A program made the position numbers and the translations under genes. Under the pieces are notes generated by a model that saw only the letters and a list, made by a program, of their open reading frames with translations, did not search any database and was not told the origin of the DNA. From Methanosarcina flavescens (GTDB lineage Archaea; Halobacteriota; Methanosarcinia; Methanosarcinales; Methanosarcinaceae), in contig NZ_CP032683.1 of assembly GCF_001304615.2 (NCBI RefSeq), forward strand, positions 1,798,001-1,862,000: 64,000 nt of DNA. The letters run 5' to 3'. Shown here in pieces: positions 1-8,959 of this stretch (position 1 is the stretch's first letter; each line of letters begins with the position of its first letter).

Positions 1-33
1 TTTATTTAGAAATCTTAAAAAGCATTCTTTACT

Positions 34-111
34 TTTTCCTATCTTATTCTGTTTTTATCTTTTCCTACCTTATTTTGTTTTTATCTTTTCCTATCTTATT
101 CTATTTTTATC
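34..111. repeat. 26-bp tandem repeat, three copies
   Basis: Three adjacent 26-bp units start at 34, 60 and 86. They are pyrimidine-rich, of the form TTTTCCTATCTTATTCTG followed by TTTTTATC, and differ at a few positions. They lie in AT-rich DNA with no gene. A partial fourth unit may follow at 112. Confidence 0.8.
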
Positions 112-489
112 TTATTCTGTTATTTCCGCTGTGACTTCCAGTACAGAGGGTTATTCTACTCCATATTCTCACCTCATGGTTCCAAAACATATTTTTGAGT
201 AATTTTTATCTTTGCTGAGTCTTTTTCAGCATTTCGAAAAGCTGGAGATTTCTTTGAAGATTTTTATTGAAATTTCCAGTCAAATCATGAGATTCAAATT
301 ACTCCATGTTCAAACTTTTTACTACTGGATTCTATTTTCAAGGCTTATTAATCCCCGGCTAATGCTAAAAACTCGTTTAATCCGAAATTATGCTTCGATT
401 TTAAAACTTTCTATGCGATGGCATTTTTCGTTTGAGACTAATTTTTGATATAATTAATTTAAAATAATTATGGGGACAATCATACACTG
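112..489. other. AT-rich gene-free stretch
   Basis: No open reading frame here has family-like sequence or a convincing ribosome binding site. A TATA-like, A/T-only stretch at about 446-470 lies just before the candidate structured RNA at 490-655 and could be its promoter. Nothing else is recognised. Confidence 0.5.
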
Positions 490-655
490 TAGTTGGGAGA
501 GACAGAACGAGTGAGTAACGGGTATGAATAAGTTGTAAAGAATTGCCCGAGAGCTTTTGGTCCTGTTCTGAATCATATGCTTGGGGGAGCGTATCTTCGG
601 GGCAACCGTATCGGGGGCTGCGGTAAGGGACATAAGGCTTTCGGGCTTTTTCTTA
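490..655 (+). ncRNA. candidate structured RNA with 3' T-run
   Basis: Several helices can be drawn by eye. GCCCGAGAGC (545-554) pairs with GCTTTCGGGC (637-646) through ten base pairs including one G-U. Inside it GTCC (560-563) pairs with GGAC (628-631), and ATATGC (574-579) pairs with GCGTAT (589-594). Upstream, CAGAAC (503-508) could pair with GTTCTG (565-570). A T-run follows the closing helix, as in an intrinsic terminator. I do not recognise the family; RNase P and SRP RNA signatures are absent. The boundaries are estimates. Confidence 0.4.
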
Positions 656-830
656 CTCTTCTTTAATTTCCTCTTTTAATTTATGTTTTCCTTATTTCGC
701 TATAATTCTATTAACGGTTTTTACCATATCTTATCAGAATTCTGTCAAAGGTTTCGCTTTTGGATGGTATTTGCAGTCATCTCTCTTTATATGCAGTTTT
801 CTATAAGCCCAAAAATCCGTGATTCTCAAT

Positions 831-1022
831 TCAATAGAATACAACTCTCGAAAATCCCTGGGACAGCTCTTCTCCCAGGAATTTTTCTATTTCCTTTTTG
901 AGGTTCTCAATAGCTTCTTCGATGGTATTACCCTTGCAAATTATATCAGCTTCAGGACAGATTGAAACAAAGAAATCCTGTTCCTGACGGATAGTTGCAG
1001 AAAATGGAAACCAGATCGTCAC
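831..1022 (-). CDS. HicB-like small protein
   Basis: This 63-residue protein has the compact fold signature of HicB-type antitoxin N-terminal domains: a short strand segment (FSATIRQEQDFFVSICPE), a second strand around residue 30, then the helix NTIEEAIENLKKEIEKFL. HicB proteins normally neutralise the HicA RNase, but no HicA-like gene is visible next to it, so it may be an orphan or a HicB-fold protein with another role. The start is a GTG at 1022 without a clear Shine-Dalgarno sequence, so the N-terminus is uncertain. It stands alone beside a decayed permease gene. Confidence 0.6.
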   Translation of the reverse strand: MTIWFPFSATIRQEQDFFVSICPEADIICKGNTIEEAIENLKKEIEKFLGEELSQGFSRVVFY

Positions 1023-1172
1023 ACTTTAAGATATCTATCAGTCCACTTTTAAGGATTTCTGTTCTCCCTGTCCTTTAAAACTGTTTTCTTGCAAAATTTC
1101 TCCGAGCGCAGGAATTTTTATACTTAATCGGGCATCAAATTCTAAATTTATGTCACCAGATTTGTGGGTCCT

Positions 1173-1714
1173 ATGATTACGCAGTATATTGTGTCCTATC
1201 CTGTGTCTTTACCTGACCTCTCAGTACTTATTCTTCTGGGCGTCTTTGTACTCACACTCAGGCAGGTCGGGTCTTTAAGGTTGTTAGCAGAAGGCATATT
1301 GAGATCGTAAGAAACATTGACTGGGCAACTCTCGTTTTTTCGTTTCAATATTTGTGCTAATGCAAAACGTGTGGGTTTCCGGAAATGCCAGGAACTGCTT
1401 GCAAGGATGTCTCCGCAGTTAGGCTCTGTATCAATGATCCTTGTGCTCAGTATTGGACTTAGCCAGCTAATTTCTAATGTCCCCTTTGTTGCGCTCTATC
1501 TGCCTGCCAGGGGAGTACAGTTTCTCAGGGACAGTTGATGGCTCTTGCTGCTGGAAGTACAATTGCAGGAAACCTTTTGATTCTGGGGACTGTGAGCAAC
1601 GTTATTATCCAGAATGCGGAAAAAGAGAGAAAAACTATTTCATTTGCCGAATTCTCTAGAATTGGGATCCTAATAACAATTTTAGATACTATTATCCATT
1701 TTATCTTTCTCTAA
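1173..1714 (+). pseudogene. remnant of an ArsB/CitT-type anion permease
   Basis: Pieces of a membrane transporter can be read in different frames. An N-terminal piece containing LILLGVFVLTLRQVGS starts at 1173 and stops at about 1310. Then come IDWATLVF and, after a one-base shift, VSIFVLMQNVWVSG. The stretch LSQLISNVPFVALYLP follows, and after another shift ALAAGSTIAGNLLILG, TVSNVIIQNAEK and a last hydrophobic segment ending at a stop at 1712-1714. The SNVP and AGSTIAGN motifs are typical of the C-terminal half of ArsB/YbiR/SLC13-type permeases. At least two frameshifts and a large internal deletion make a functional product unlikely. Confidence 0.75.
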
Positions 1715-1826
1715 CTTTTAAAAGCCATAAATAATCTTATAATAAAATTAAAAGGCTTAATCTAGCCGTAAACCAAATTTAAAGGTTTAATAATTTTTAT
1801 TAGACCTACCTTTCCCCTTGAAGGAG

Positions 1827-1835
1827 TATATAAAA
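1827..1835 (+). promoter_or_regulatory. TATA box of the methyltransferase/ATP-grasp gene
   Basis: The sequence TATATAAAA at 1827-1835, preceded by a purine-rich AAGGAG element, is a good archaeal TATA box. With the usual spacing of about 25 bases, transcription would begin near 1860 and leave a leader of about 45 bases before the ATG at 1903. Confidence 0.65.
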
Positions 1836-1902
1836 GGCTCAACCCTCCGATAAACTTGATATACTCAAAACACATACACTTTTTTTTGGAAGATATGAGA
1901 TC

Positions 1903-4011
1903 ATGACCCAGAATAATTCAGATTCAAATACCAGATGCAGGCGTGTCCGGTGCACCGTACAGAAGAAGACCTTTGGGCCTGTTGAAGACCTTGAGACCTA
2001 TGTCCGGTCCGACTGGTGGCAGACTCTTTTTAACTCCCTTTACCTTAAGACCGATGCTGATCTTCTGGATGATATTGAAGTTACCAGGAAAGAGGTCGAT
2101 CTCATTGTCTCAATTTTGGGAGTGACCCCTGAAGAAAGAATTCTTGATCTTTGCTGTGGACAGGGAAGGCATGTGCTTGAACTGGCAAAAAGGGGGTTTT
2201 CAAACGTTGAGGGATATGACAGATCCCAGTACCTTATAAGGAAAGCCAGAACCCGAGCACGAAAAGACAACCTGCAGGTCAGGTTCAGGGAAGGGGATGC
2301 AAGAAAACTTCCTTACCCTTCTGATACTTTTGATGTAGTTACTATCCTGGGCAACAGTTTTGGCTACTTTGATTCAACGCTTCAGGATCGAAAGGTTCTT
2401 GAAGAGATTTTCCGAGTTCTGAAGCCCGGTGGCAGGGTTTTCTTTGATGTCATGGATGGGGACCATATGAAAAAGAGTTTCCAGCCCAGATCCTGGGAAT
2501 GGCTGGACAGGAAATATTTTGTCTGCAGGGAGAGAGCTCTTTCTACAGATGGGGATCGACTGATATGCAGAGAAGTTATAAGCCGTATTGACAGAGGGGT
2601 AATTGCAGACCAATTTTATGCTGAACGCTTATACAACAAGGAAAGCCTTTTTGAACTGCTTACCGCCTCAGGGTTTAGCAACCTCACTTTCCATACTACT
2701 TTCAGCCCGGTATCTGAAGGCACTCAGGATGCAGGCATGATGGGACAGAGAGTTCTTGTCTCGGCTTCCGTTGAAAAACCATGGTCTCCTTCTCTCCAGG
2801 CAACCTGGAGTAAAAAGCCAATGAATATTGCAGTCTTGCTTGGAGACCCGAGAAAAGAAGATCAGGTAAAGCCTGCCTGTGTATTCGATGATGATGATTT
2901 CGATACGCTTGAGAGAATGAAAAAGGCACTCTCTGAAATTCCCTTCATGAGATTTACTTTCCTTGACAGGCATGAAACGCTGCTGGAGGATCTGAAGAAG
3001 AAAGCATCGAAAATTGATCTTGTACTTAATCTCTGTGATGAGGGATTTTATAACGATCCCACAAAAGAGCTCCATATTCCGGCTTTGCTTGAACAGCTCA
3101 ACATCCCGTATACAGGGGCAGGCCCTCAATGTCTTGCCTTTTGTTATGACAAATCCATTATAAGGGGAGTTGCCCGAGAGATGCGCATTCCTGTAGCAAA
3201 GGGAATGCTTGTAAATGCAGATTCGGATCTTTCAAAGCTTTCTCTATCTTTCCCCCTGTTCGTGAAACCTAATTCAGGAGATTCAAGTTTTGGGATTACA
3301 CAGAAAAGCATTGCCCATAACCGTGAGAAGCTTCTGGAGATTCTTGCGGCAATCCGGGAAAAAATGGGTTCGGATAGACTTTTCCTGCTCGAAGAGTTCC
3401 TTCCCGGGAAAGATATCAGTGTTGGTATTATTGGAAATCCGCCCAAATGTACCGTACTTCCTATTACGGAAGAAGACTACACGGCAGTGCCGGAAGAGCT
3501 TCCAAAAATCTGCGGCTATGAAGCCAAATGGCTTCCGGATTCTCCATACTGGAACATAAAATCCGTGCCTGCCAATCTCCCGGAAAAGACCAGAAAGGAA
3601 ATTATTAAATCCTGTCTTGCTCTGTTCAGCAGGCTGGGCTGCCGGGATTATGCCCGCTTTGACTGGAGGCTTGATGCCAAAGGCAAACCCAGGCTGCTTG
3701 AAGTAAACCCCAATCCTGGCTGGTGCTGGGACGGTCACCTGGCAAAGATGGCAGCTTATGCTAATATCTCCTATTCGGGAATGCTCGCGGCTATCATCGA
3801 AGCTGCAAAGGAAAGATATGGTCTGGGAACTACCAGAAAAATCGAGCTCTCAAGAAAAATGCCTGAAACCACGTCCAGGAAAAGCCCGGCTGAATGTGCT
3901 GCCGAGTTTGAAGAAGAAATTGAAGCCAGCTCGATGAACTCCGAGAATGATCGGAAGAAAAGCGTTTTTTCAAACTCTCCCGATACATTACAGGTTTTCG
4001 AGGGCATATAA
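1903..4011 (+). CDS. SAM-dependent methyltransferase fused to a D-Ala-D-Ala ligase-like ATP-grasp enzyme
   Basis: The 702-residue protein has two enzymatic halves. Residues of about 75-200 form a class I methyltransferase with the SAM motif LDLCCGQGRHVLELA, an acidic motif (GYDRSQ) and VTILGNSFGYF. Residues of about 305-640 resemble D-alanine-D-alanine ligase: an N-terminal Rossmann-like part (VLNLCDEGFYND), PYTGAGPQCLAFCYDK, the ATP-grasp segments FVKPNSGDSSFGI and LLEEFLPGKDISVGI, and the metal-binding end RLLEVNPNPGW. The last 50 residues are a Glu/Ser-rich tail. Archaea lack murein, so the ligase half probably joins another amino acid or carboxylate, and the methyltransferase may act on the same product; both substrates are inference. 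It has its own promoter and faces the convergent drg gene. Confidence 0.85.
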   Translation: MTQNNSDSNTRCRRVRCTVQKKTFGPVEDLETYVRSDWWQTLFNSLYLKTDADLLDDIEVTRKEVDLIVSILGVTPEERILDLCCGQGRHVLELAKRGFSNVEGYDRSQYLIRKARTRARKDNLQVRFREGDARKLPYPSDTFDVVTILGNSFGYFDSTLQDRKVLEEIFRVLKPGGRVFFDVMDGDHMKKSFQPRSWEWLDRKYFVCRERALSTDGDRLICREVISRIDRGVIADQFYAERLYNKESLFELLTASGFSNLTFHTTFSPVSEGTQDAGMMGQRVLVSASVEKPWSPSLQATWSKKPMNIAVLLGDPRKEDQVKPACVFDDDDFDTLERMKKALSEIPFMRFTFLDRHETLLEDLKKKASKIDLVLNLCDEGFYNDPTKELHIPALLEQLNIPYTGAGPQCLAFCYDKSIIRGVAREMRIPVAKGMLVNADSDLSKLSLSFPLFVKPNSGDSSFGITQKSIAHNREKLLEILAAIREKMGSDRLFLLEEFLPGKDISVGIIGNPPKCTVLPITEEDYTAVPEELPKICGYEAKWLPDSPYWNIKSVPANLPEKTRKEIIKSCLALFSRLGCRDYARFDWRLDAKGKPRLLEVNPNPGWCWDGHLAKMAAYANISYSGMLAAIIEAAKERYGLGTTRKIELSRKMPETTSRKSPAECAAEFEEEIEASSMNSENDRKKSVFSNSPDTLQVFEGI

Positions 4012-4015
4012 ATTC

Positions 4016-4075
4016 AAAAAAAGCGCGGAATGAGAAAAGATTCGTTTTTCCTTTTCACACTCCGCTTTTCCCTTA
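4016..4075 (+). terminator. probable terminator between convergent genes
   Basis: After the stop codon at 4011, AAAAGCGCGGAATG pairs imperfectly with CACTCCGCTTTT further on, with a T-rich loop. It lies in the 77-base gap between two convergent genes and could stop transcription from the left. The stem has bulges, so the call is moderate. Confidence 0.45.
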
Positions 4076-4088
4076 CTTTCGGATGCTT

Positions 4089-5183
4089 TTACTTCTGGAT
4101 GATAATTGTAAGGATATCTTCATCCTGCATTCTATGGTCGAGACCGACTCTCTGCCCTGGATGCTTTGCAGATGTGCCCCAAACCTGGGCATAGCGGAAC
4201 TTCCTGCGGAAATCCCTGTGCAGACGATCACAAATCTGACCGACGTTTGTCCCGCTCATAACAATTAGGGGCTCTTCCATATCTGCGGGCTGACCCTGAG
4301 GTTTTAAGTAAACTCGTATGAAACCTAGCCTGTCGTAAATGGCGTCTTTGAGAGTCTCGATATTAATGCCCTTATGAGCTGAAATAAAGATCGCGTTCGG
4401 GTATAATTCCCTGCACTCTTCAATCAGCTGAGGGTAAGCCAGATCAACCTTATTGATAGCGATAAGGGATCTGACATAACTGCGGTTGTTCAGGATAACA
4501 TCGATAAGCTGATCAACCGTTATATTTTCTCTTATGAGCACGCTGGCGTTATGGATTTTGTACTCATCTAGTACAGCCTTGATAGTTTCATCATCCAGGT
4601 CGAGATCAATGGTTGAATTGATCTCAATTCCGCCCCTATCTTTCTTCTTGATTACCACATCAGGGGGCTCCTCATCTATACGAATGCCAGCCTGGTAAAG
4701 TTCGTTCATAAGCACTTCGTAATGCTTGGGCTGAAAAACGTCGAGCAAAAATATAACCATATCGGAGTTTCTGATAACTGATATAACCTCTTTTCCGCGC
4801 CCACGTCCTGATGACGCACCTTTTACAAGCCCTGGCACGTCAAGGAACTGGATTGTTGCTCCTTTGTGCTCAAGCACACCTGGCACAACTGTGAGAGTGG
4901 TAAACTCGTATGCTCCCACTGCGGACTTGGCACCCGTGATTTTGTTCAGAAGCGTAGATTTTCCTACTGATGGAAAACCTACAAGGGTTACAGTTCCATC
5001 TCCTGATTTTCTGACCGAGTACCCATCTCCCCCTCCTTTTGCCGAGGCTTTCTTTTCAGCCTCATCTCGAAGCCGGGCTATCTTGGCTTTGAGGCGGCCT
5101 ATGTGATGGGAAGTCGCCTTATTGTACTGGGTCTTTCGAATTTCGTCTTCGATTTCCCGTATTTGCTCCTGTATGCTGCTCAT
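4089..5183 (-). CDS. drg: Drg-family GTP-binding protein
   Basis: At 364 residues this matches the developmentally regulated GTP-binding (Drg) family shared by archaea and eukaryotes. A charged helical N-terminus precedes the G1 loop GFPSVGKSTLLN. The G2/G3 region includes FLDVPGLVKGAS, the G4 motif is NKVD and the G5 region is ISAHKG. A TGS domain fills about the last 80 residues (from RVYLKPQGQP). Family members bind ribosomes and are thought to assist translation. The start ATG at 5183 gives the expected family N-terminus. The gene is single and convergent with the preceding one. Confidence 0.95.
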   Translation of the reverse strand: MSSIQEQIREIEDEIRKTQYNKATSHHIGRLKAKIARLRDEAEKKASAKGGGDGYSVRKSGDGTVTLVGFPSVGKSTLLNKITGAKSAVGAYEFTTLTVVPGVLEHKGATIQFLDVPGLVKGASSGRGRGKEVISVIRNSDMVIFLLDVFQPKHYEVLMNELYQAGIRIDEEPPDVVIKKKDRGGIEINSTIDLDLDDETIKAVLDEYKIHNASVLIRENITVDQLIDVILNNRSYVRSLIAINKVDLAYPQLIEECRELYPNAIFISAHKGINIETLKDAIYDRLGFIRVYLKPQGQPADMEEPLIVMSGTNVGQICDRLHRDFRRKFRYAQVWGTSAKHPGQRVGLDHRMQDEDILTIIIQK

Positions 5184-5354
5184 CTGGAACCTGCCGATTT
5201 AAGGACTGAAGAAATAATTTTTATTATTGCTTGAAAAAGAAACCGCATCAAAGCAGTCTCCACAAACCTTTTTTGATCTAAAACAGATCCGTATCTGGAT
5301 ATTTATCTTGAATAGTTAAATGCAATATATATACCTATGGAGTGTTTTACTATA

Positions 5355-5457
5355 GCCTTTTCAAAAAAGGCTTGAGCGAAAACGGCGTGACGGCGTGGTC
5401 AAGCGGTGCACGGTTGGTGATCAACCGGCGCTATGGTTGTGCTTGACCAAAAAGCCT
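5355..5457. repeat. dispersed hairpin-rich element, copy A
   Basis: The element starts with the hairpin GCCTTTTCAAAAAAGGC (5355-5371) and contains a core with ACGGCGTGACGGCGTGGTC, then GGTTGGTGATCAACC, which folds on itself. It ends with GCTTGACCAAAAAGCCT, complementary to the GGTCAAGC inside. A closely related copy is at 22160-22294. It has no coding potential. It looks like a small miniature-transposon-like or REP-like element. Confidence 0.7.
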
Positions 5458-5607
5458 ACTTAATCTTTTTTGCAGAAACCTCAAGATTATTTATATTTCT
5501 TAATAATTATAATAATATTTAAAGCTTATTGAAGTTTGTTTGATAAACGTTTCTTATACCGAAATTTATTCAAAGGAACTGCCTTTTATCAACGGAAATC
5601 TTCTTTT

Positions 5608-7536
5608 TTATTCAAAAGAGATTATTTCTCCTGTTCTTTCGTACACGTGCAACCCTTTGGGAAGCTTTGAAGCGAATTTGGCAGAGTTAAGTATTTCCAG
5701 GAATTTGCGGATTTCGGGAGTTTCCAACATTTCGTTTCTTATAAGAAAATCATAATCTTCTTCTGCAAACTTTACGAATTTGAGGCAGTTCTTCTCAGCA
5801 CAGTTTCTTATCCCAACGCCTGCTTCAGCTTTTCCTGAAACAACTGCGTCACAGATGGCTACTTCCGATTTTGCTCCTGATGTATATCCCGGAATTGAGT
5901 CCGTAAATTCTTTTTTGCTAATTCCTTTTTCAGCTGCCAGTTCTGCAACTTTGAGGTCTAGAAGAGCTCTTGTGCCTGAACCAAGGTTCCGGTTGATCAA
6001 GCTTTTTCCCGGCAGGTCCGAGAGTTTGGTAATCGGGCTGTCCTGCCTGACAATTAATCCAACTTCCCGCCTGTATCCTTTCACCAGCACAACATCCGAG
6101 AGCCCCATATTCTCAATAGTAGGAGTGTTATACAGGATTTCATCCTTCTCTCTGGAATCGCGTGATGGCATGTTCACGCCTGCAATATCGGCAGTGTTTG
6201 AGGCAATTGCGCTGAAGCCACCACTTGAACCAGTATGAAGGGTTCTGAAACGAAGCCCGCTAAGGTCTTCAAGCAGATCAAGACCCGGGCAAAAGCCGCC
6301 CGCTATCAGGAGATCAGGTTTCTCGACATCCCCGAAAAGGGTCACCTCTACAGGAGTTCCCGCTTCAACAAATTCTGTACTTGATGGAATCTCGATAAAG
6401 CCATCAGCTCCGGAAAGAGAGGTTATGGCTCCAGATCCCCTATCTGCGGGATAGACCCGCTCCCTGACCAGACCTACAGGAAGAAGTTGCTGTCTTCCTT
6501 CGGAGCGGAAATTAGTACCCATAATTCCATTTTCTACTTTTTTAAGTTCGGTTTCGGCTCCAAGGGCTTTCCTGAGAAGAGGAGCAACAAATTCGTTAAA
6601 AATAATTAGCGCAGATGTTGGGTTTCCGGGAAGCCCTATTACCGGGACACCTTTTATTATGCCGATGATCACGGGCTTTCCAGGTTTTATATTAATCCCG
6701 TGGGCGAGAGTCTCCCCCATTTCATCTATCAAACGATACATTACATCCCCGGCTCCTGATGACGTGCTGCCAGATGTCAGGATCAGCGCACATTCCGAGA
6801 CAGCGGTTTCAAGTGCCCTTCTCATAACTGTTTCATCGTCCTTTACAATCCCGTAAAGCACCGGGGAAGCCCCACACTCCTGCACTCCGGCGCATAAGGT
6901 GTAGGAATTTGCATCATATATCTGTCCCCTGGCCAGTTTTTCCCCGGGACTCACAAGCTCATCTCCTGTTGAGATTATTCCTACCTGCAGCTTAAGGACT
7001 GGAATGTCATTTTGACCTACAGACGCAAGCACCCCGATCTCTCTTGTTCCGAGCTTTCGCCCTGCCCTGAGCACACGTTCTCCTTTCAGGATGTCCGAAC
7101 CTGCCTTCATTATATTCTCTCCCACAGTTACGGGCCTGTAAATGAACACAGTTCCGTTTTCCTCAGAGCTGTATTCAACCATAACAACGGAGTCAGCCCC
7201 TTCAGGAATAGGGGCTCCAGTTGCAATCTCCACAGCTTCCCCTGCCGATATTGTGAATCTGACATCGGAGCCTGCTGGAATATTCCCGAGCACTTTTAGC
7301 CCTGCTGGCTCAGTTTCACTACAGGCATAAGTATCCTCTGCTCTTAAGGCATAACCGTCCATTATTGCTCTTGCAAAGGGGGGCACATTGATCTCGGCGA
7401 TGATATCCTCTGCAAGGATTTTACCGTGAACATTTTCAATGGCAAAATCTTCCTTTCCCGGAAGAACCTGCAGGCTGCTCATTATTTCCCGTGCCTTCTC
7501 TACAGAAATAAGTTTCCGAAATTCCTTGCGCTTCAT
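5608..7536 (-). CDS. moeA: molybdopterin molybdenumtransferase MoeA fused to a periplasmic-binding-protein-like domain
   Basis: The first 400 or so residues are a complete MoeA: domain 1 with VPPFARAIMDGYALR and ATGAPIPEGAD, and the MPT-binding domain with VGIISTGDELVSPG, TSGSTSSGAGDVMYRL and GLPGNPTSALI. MoeA inserts molybdate (or tungstate) into adenylylated molybdopterin. Residues of about 415-640 form a binding-protein-like domain (LLIAGGFCPGLDLL, SLINRNLGSGTRALLD, AGVGIRNCAEK), which is found fused to MoeA or ModE-type proteins in archaea and may sense metal or a precursor. The fused domain explains the length of 642 against about 400 for plain MoeA. In methanogens the cofactor serves formylmethanofuran dehydrogenase. 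The gene is monocistronic here. Confidence 0.93.
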   Translation of the reverse strand: MKRKEFRKLISVEKAREIMSSLQVLPGKEDFAIENVHGKILAEDIIAEINVPPFARAIMDGYALRAEDTYACSETEPAGLKVLGNIPAGSDVRFTISAGEAVEIATGAPIPEGADSVVMVEYSSEENGTVFIYRPVTVGENIMKAGSDILKGERVLRAGRKLGTREIGVLASVGQNDIPVLKLQVGIISTGDELVSPGEKLARGQIYDANSYTLCAGVQECGASPVLYGIVKDDETVMRRALETAVSECALILTSGSTSSGAGDVMYRLIDEMGETLAHGINIKPGKPVIIGIIKGVPVIGLPGNPTSALIIFNEFVAPLLRKALGAETELKKVENGIMGTNFRSEGRQQLLPVGLVRERVYPADRGSGAITSLSGADGFIEIPSSTEFVEAGTPVEVTLFGDVEKPDLLIAGGFCPGLDLLEDLSGLRFRTLHTGSSGGFSAIASNTADIAGVNMPSRDSREKDEILYNTPTIENMGLSDVVLVKGYRREVGLIVRQDSPITKLSDLPGKSLINRNLGSGTRALLDLKVAELAAEKGISKKEFTDSIPGYTSGAKSEVAICDAVVSGKAEAGVGIRNCAEKNCLKFVKFAEEDYDFLIRNEMLETPEIRKFLEILNSAKFASKLPKGLHVYERTGEIISFE

Positions 7537-7971
7537 AGAAATCCAATCCTGAGTCCCATCGACCTTAGATGAGTTTTTTTGTTTAATAGCATTTCCAGGT
7601 ATGTTTTATACCTACTTTTTCCTTCAGAAAAGCATTGAAGGCAGGTTAGTTAAGAGATACCCTGATCGAAGAAGTTTTAAAAATCCCAGATAAGTCCAAA
7701 TGGAAACGTGATCTACCCCTTCCTGCTTTCTGATGAGAACGAGAAAGAGGCTTCTTGCTTCATCTTCGTACTATACCGTTCGCAAGTCCACAAGCTAATC
7801 CTTACGTTCAATTGATAGACTTATTATCAAGTGAGAATTCAATGCAGTTTAAACCAGCGGAGAAGAAAAATCGACCTGCAAAGCTGCGAGTTGGATTGAA
7901 GTTTAAGCAAAAGATAAATCCGAACAGGCTCATCTTTTCATAAACCTATGAAAGAGAATAGGAGGGGAAAA
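7537..7971. other. intergenic region, no gene recognised
   Basis: This 435-base gap separates the divergent moeA and chagasin-like lipoprotein genes and must hold both promoters. A short reading frame covers 7755-7943, but it has no ribosome binding site and no family-like sequence. The last bases contain a strong ribosome binding site (GGAGG at 7961-7965) for the next gene. Confidence 0.5.
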
Positions 7972-8859
7972 ATGAAAACTGCAACAAATAAAAAATTCTG
8001 GAAATATGCGAGGTTTTCTACAATCCTGTTTATGGTCTTTACAGTTGTTCTTTCCGGCTGTGTTGATGAGGGACAGGATGGAAATGGGTCGGAGAACATG
8101 GCAGACAATAGCCAGGGGACCAACGGTACAAACAATAGTCAGGAAACAGATGGGGAAGACTACGTTTACGGCACTGCAGACGTGGAGAATATTCAGATTT
8201 TAATTCTTGAATCTTTTCCTGTACAGGTACGGGTGATAGCAGAAGGTTACCTGCCTGATGGATGTACGGAAATAGACAAAATAAAGACTGAAAGAGAAAG
8301 AAATATCTTCAATGTCAGTATCAACACAAAACGCCCGAAAGATGCAATCTGTACGCGGACTATAGAGAGCTTTACGGAAACTATTCCCCTTGATGTCCAG
8401 GGACTCAAAGCAGGCAACTATACTGTAAATGTGAACGGAGTAAATGGATCCTTTGAGCTGGCGGTCGATAATATCATACAGGAAGAATTTCCAGGTCCTA
8501 TTCCACCGGGACAACAGGTAGTAACTGAAGCTGACAACGGCACAAACATAAGCGTTGAAAATGGAGAGACTTTTTACCTGAGACTACCTGAAAACCCGTC
8601 TACAGGTTATCACTGGGAACTCAATCTGACTCAGGGACTGAATGTAACCTTGGGTCCCGATGATCGTCCGGGGAGATACTATCCTCCAGAACAACCTGAA
8701 GGAATCGAACAGCCTCTTGTAGGTGCAGGAGGGGTTCGCATATGGGAAATTAAAGCTGTGGCTGAAGGCGGTCAGCAAGTGACAGCAGTATATAAAAGAC
8801 CCTCTGAGAACGAAACTGCAGAGGGAGGCACTTTCACACTTAATGTTGAGATTGCCTAA
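7972..8859 (+). CDS. lipoprotein with chagasin-like (I42) protease-inhibitor domain
   Basis: The 295-residue product starts at the ATG at 7972, seven bases after GGAGG; an in-frame ATG at 7948 has no such site. Residues of about 10-30 are a hydrophobic signal ending in the lipobox-like LSGCVDE, so the protein is probably exported and lipid-anchored. An Asn/Gly-rich linker follows, then a region of unknown fold. The last 110 residues carry the chagasin signatures ENPSTGYHWELN and GAGGVRIWEIKAVAEGG. Chagasin-family proteins inhibit papain-like cysteine peptidases; here the domain may protect the cell surface or bind another partner. The GTNNSQ-type repeats look N-glycosylatable. Confidence 0.85.
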   Translation: MKTATNKKFWKYARFSTILFMVFTVVLSGCVDEGQDGNGSENMADNSQGTNGTNNSQETDGEDYVYGTADVENIQILILESFPVQVRVIAEGYLPDGCTEIDKIKTERERNIFNVSINTKRPKDAICTRTIESFTETIPLDVQGLKAGNYTVNVNGVNGSFELAVDNIIQEEFPGPIPPGQQVVTEADNGTNISVENGETFYLRLPENPSTGYHWELNLTQGLNVTLGPDDRPGRYYPPEQPEGIEQPLVGAGGVRIWEIKAVAEGGQQVTAVYKRPSENETAEGGTFTLNVEIA

Positions 8860-8959
8860 ATTATCAGTTATCCTGCTCTTTCCACGATTTATCCGGTCCC
8901 AATGAAAAAGAGAAGGGCATTTTTAACTTCAGATGCTAGATTTCTCTCTTGCTGACACT

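Noticed and set aside
1477-1659. Short frame with many cysteines
   Set aside because: It is the wrong frame of the permease remnant; the neighbouring frame gives the conserved AGSTIAGN motif.
5385-5460. tRNA-like sequence (GGCGTGGTCAAGCGG)
   Set aside because: No cloverleaf closes: there is no T-arm TTCGAAT or matching acceptor, and the same core recurs in the element at 22160. It is a dispersed repeat.
7755-7943. 62-codon frame before the chagasin-like gene
   Set aside because: It has no start signal and no recognisable motif, and it lies in a divergent promoter region.
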